DNA of 64,000 nucleotides from positions 496,001 through 560,000 of the forward strand of contig NZ_AYTO01000041.1 in NCBI RefSeq assembly GCF_000507145.1. The letters run 5' to 3'. This stretch comes from Bacillus tequilensis KCTC 13622. GTDB taxonomy: Bacteria > Bacillota > Bacilli > Bacillales > Bacillaceae. Shown in pieces: positions 62,418-64,000 of the stretch; position 1 is the first letter of the stretch, and each line of letters opens with the position of its first letter. Both the position numbers and the translations under genes were made by a program. The notes beneath the pieces are model-generated. The model was not told where the DNA came from. It was given only the letters and a program-made list of their open reading frames with translations, and searched no databases.

Positions 62418-62580
62418 CGTTTCCTCTCCTCTTTGCATAGGCTTTTTTATGTAATAAAGCTATTGTGGCGTAAACCAAGGGAGAAATCAAGATAAACTCA
62501 AGCCTCTAAAATCCATTTGAATACGCCTGCAGCTTGCTGTAATATAAACAGCAGACACGTTTGCTAACGGAGGATCGATC

Positions 62581-62769
62581 ATGGAGACAAAAAAAGAAGA
62601 ATATGAAACAAAAGGCTACGATACATCGATCGTTTACGAATTTAATGAATATCCGGACGCCCGCAGCGGGCGCTGTGACAATTGTGATTACACACTGTTC
62701 AAAAGCTCTGTAAAAGGCGGAAAATTCCTTAGAGAATGCCGAAGATGCGGGATGAAAAAAAACATTTAA
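62581..62769 (+). CDS. Small zinc-ribbon protein, 62 aa
   Basis: Four cysteines as CDNCDY and CRRCGM (about residues 32-60) form a zinc ribbon, preceded by a charged segment (METKKEEYETKGYD). Strong ribosome site ACGGAGGATCGATC. It lies between yjjA and yjiC; a small gene is known at this place in B. subtilis, but I do not assign a symbol. Confidence 0.85.
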   Translation: METKKEEYETKGYDTSIVYEFNEYPDARSGRCDNCDYTLFKSSVKGGKFLRECRRCGMKKNI

Positions 62770-62770
62770 C

Positions 62771-62807
62771 AAAAAACCGAAATCGAATGTTCGATTTCGG
62801 TTTTTTT
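62771..62807. terminator. Bidirectional terminator between the zinc-ribbon gene and yjiC
   Basis: AACCGAAATCGAA pairs with TTCGATTTCGGTT around TG, with T-runs on both strands. Confidence 0.92.
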
Positions 62808-62810
62808 GAT

Positions 62811-63989
62811 TTATTGGGGAACAGCAGATTTTTTCATGAACGCTTCAATCGCAGCAGCCGCACGGTCCGCTCCGCCTGCTTCTTTTACATCTTTTTGCAT
62901 ATTCTTGACGCGGCTGAGCACCTCTCGATCGCCGGATACGGCCTGCACCGCTTCCTGGAGTCTAGAAACCGCCACTTCTTCTTTCGGCAAATAAATGCCG
63001 AGCCCTAATTCATCGACACGCTTTGCGGTGAGCTCCTGCTCAAACATTTGCGGAATAACAACTAGCGGCACACCGGCATTCATTGCCTCCATCGTGCTGT
63101 TCATCCCGCCATGAGAAATAAACAAATCGGCCTTCTCCAATACCTCAAGCTGCGGCACGCTTTGGCGAATGGTAAAATGAGCAGGGATATCACCCAGACT
63201 CTCAGGATCAATCGTTTTCCCGACCGACATGATCACTTGCCATGAAGAATCCCTAAATGCCTCGATGCACATCTTGTAAAATTCCGGCCATGCATTAAAC
63301 GCCGTACCCAAGGAAATCAGCATAAGCGGGCGATCATCCTTTTCAATCGACAAGCTTTCTTGTTCCGTCCGTTTTCCAAGAGATGGCCCGACAAAACAGA
63401 AGCGGTTATCAAACGTCTCGTTCTGAATTTGAAAAGACTTTGGCATAAAGACAATATTTAAGGCTTCCGGCACAGCTAATTGTTCAAATGAAACAGCCGG
63501 CAGTTGCTCTTTCTCCAAGTAGGCTTTAAATTCAGCCTCTGCTTCTTTTATCTTTTTCAGCATGTCTTCACTTCCGAGCTGAAAGGATTCATTTTGAGCA
63601 TATGATGAACAGAGCTTGATAACCGGTACATGAAGCTTGTCTGCAAATAATTTACCTGCCAGGGCGACAAAATCATAGATGATCAAATCTGGCTGATCAC
63701 CCTTATATAAATCCTCAAGCTGCGGCAGAATGCTGAGTGATTCCTTCAAGAAACTGAGCGTCGTCTCATTCTTTTCCATCTTCTCCTTGATTTCCTTAGG
63801 ATCAATACTCAAGGAAGTATGATAGATCAACGCTTTTCCACCGGCTTTCTGAACAGCAGGCGCAAACTCCTCAGTCGTCGCATATGTGACACGATGCCCT
63901 TTCTCACAAAGCTTCTCTACTAAAGCAAGCGTAGGATTGACATGTCCGTACGCAGGGATATTGATCATCGAAATATGGTGCTTTTTCAT
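62811..63989 (-). CDS. yjiC: MGT-family UDP-glycosyltransferase YjiC
   Basis: 392 residues, GT1/GT-B fold. N-terminal acceptor domain (MINIPAYGHVNPTLALVEKLCEKGH; the His is the catalytic base) and C-terminal UDP-sugar domain with ISLGTAFN and the donor signature LFISHGGMNSTMEAMNAGVPLVVIPQ. B. subtilis YjiC glucosylates macrolides, flavonoids and other phenols with broad specificity. The start is complete, 11 bp from the window end. Confidence 0.92.
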   Translation of the reverse strand: MKKHHISMINIPAYGHVNPTLALVEKLCEKGHRVTYATTEEFAPAVQKAGGKALIYHTSLSIDPKEIKEKMEKNETTLSFLKESLSILPQLEDLYKGDQPDLIIYDFVALAGKLFADKLHVPVIKLCSSYAQNESFQLGSEDMLKKIKEAEAEFKAYLEKEQLPAVSFEQLAVPEALNIVFMPKSFQIQNETFDNRFCFVGPSLGKRTEQESLSIEKDDRPLMLISLGTAFNAWPEFYKMCIEAFRDSSWQVIMSVGKTIDPESLGDIPAHFTIRQSVPQLEVLEKADLFISHGGMNSTMEAMNAGVPLVVIPQMFEQELTAKRVDELGLGIYLPKEEVAVSRLQEAVQAVSGDREVLSRVKNMQKDVKEAGGADRAAAAIEAFMKKSAVPQ

Positions 63990-64000
63990 GAATCTCCAGT

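Overview
The window is from a Bacillus of the B. subtilis species complex. Gene content and order match the hmp - pgl - dpp/ykf - proG - htrA - pit - PBSX - rapA - ndh - yjiC neighbourhood of the B. subtilis chromosome, read here in the opposite direction. It is not strain 168 itself. From memory of that map, ykcB-ykcC (between mhqA and htrA) and yjoB (between yjoA and rapA) are missing. The hexuronate operon is reduced to a scar, and yjqC, yjkB and a YCII-like gene are broken.

Layout: 1-783 is the 5' part of hmp, with two NsrR-type palindromes upstream. 1030-3734 holds ykhA, ykgA and pgl. 3770-13205 is one long minus-strand locus, dppABCDE-ykfABCD, which imports and dismantles cell-wall peptides: DppA trims D-amino acids, DppBCDE plus YkfD form the ABC importer, and YkfA, YkfB and YkfC hydrolyse or epimerise murein peptides. 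13333-20594 holds proG, htrA, mhqA (with a perfect MhqR palindrome), steT and ykaA-pit. 20705-21844 is the spoIISABC toxin-antitoxin locus.

21872 to about 52416 is the defective prophage PBSX. From the right, xkdA and xre lie divergent from the early genes across four Xre-type operators. The early genes run through replication-like xkdB/xkdC to xpf, the late regulator. The late operon follows: terminase xtmAB, portal xkdE, protease xkdF, capsid xkdG, connectors, sheath xkdK, tube xkdM, tail chaperone xkdN with a -1 frameshift signal, tape measure xkdO, baseplate xkdP-xkdU, fibre xkdV, and the xepA-xhlA-xhlB-xlyA lysis cassette. A second lysin, xlyB, sits beyond the immunity genes. Its upstream sequence shares a 27-bp element with the start of the late operon, which makes the pair a candidate Xpf-dependent promoter regulon.

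52491-64000 holds a broken YCII gene, phrA-rapA quorum sensing (PhrA carries one extra C-terminal Arg), yjoA, yjnA, the uxaC scar, ndh-yjlC under a Rex-type box, yjlB, yjlA, a nonsense-broken yjkB next to intact yjkA, yjjA, a small zinc-ribbon gene and yjiC.

The most notable observations are: (1) the shared element in front of xtmA and xlyB; (2) a very strong intrinsic-terminator hairpin in the xpf leader; (3) the A AAA AAC slippery heptamer at the end of xkdN; (4) an xkdO frame with no standard start codon where one is expected (ATC instead of ATG); (5) the uxaC/uxaA deletion scar; (6) the PhrA C-terminal extension. No wholly new system was found.
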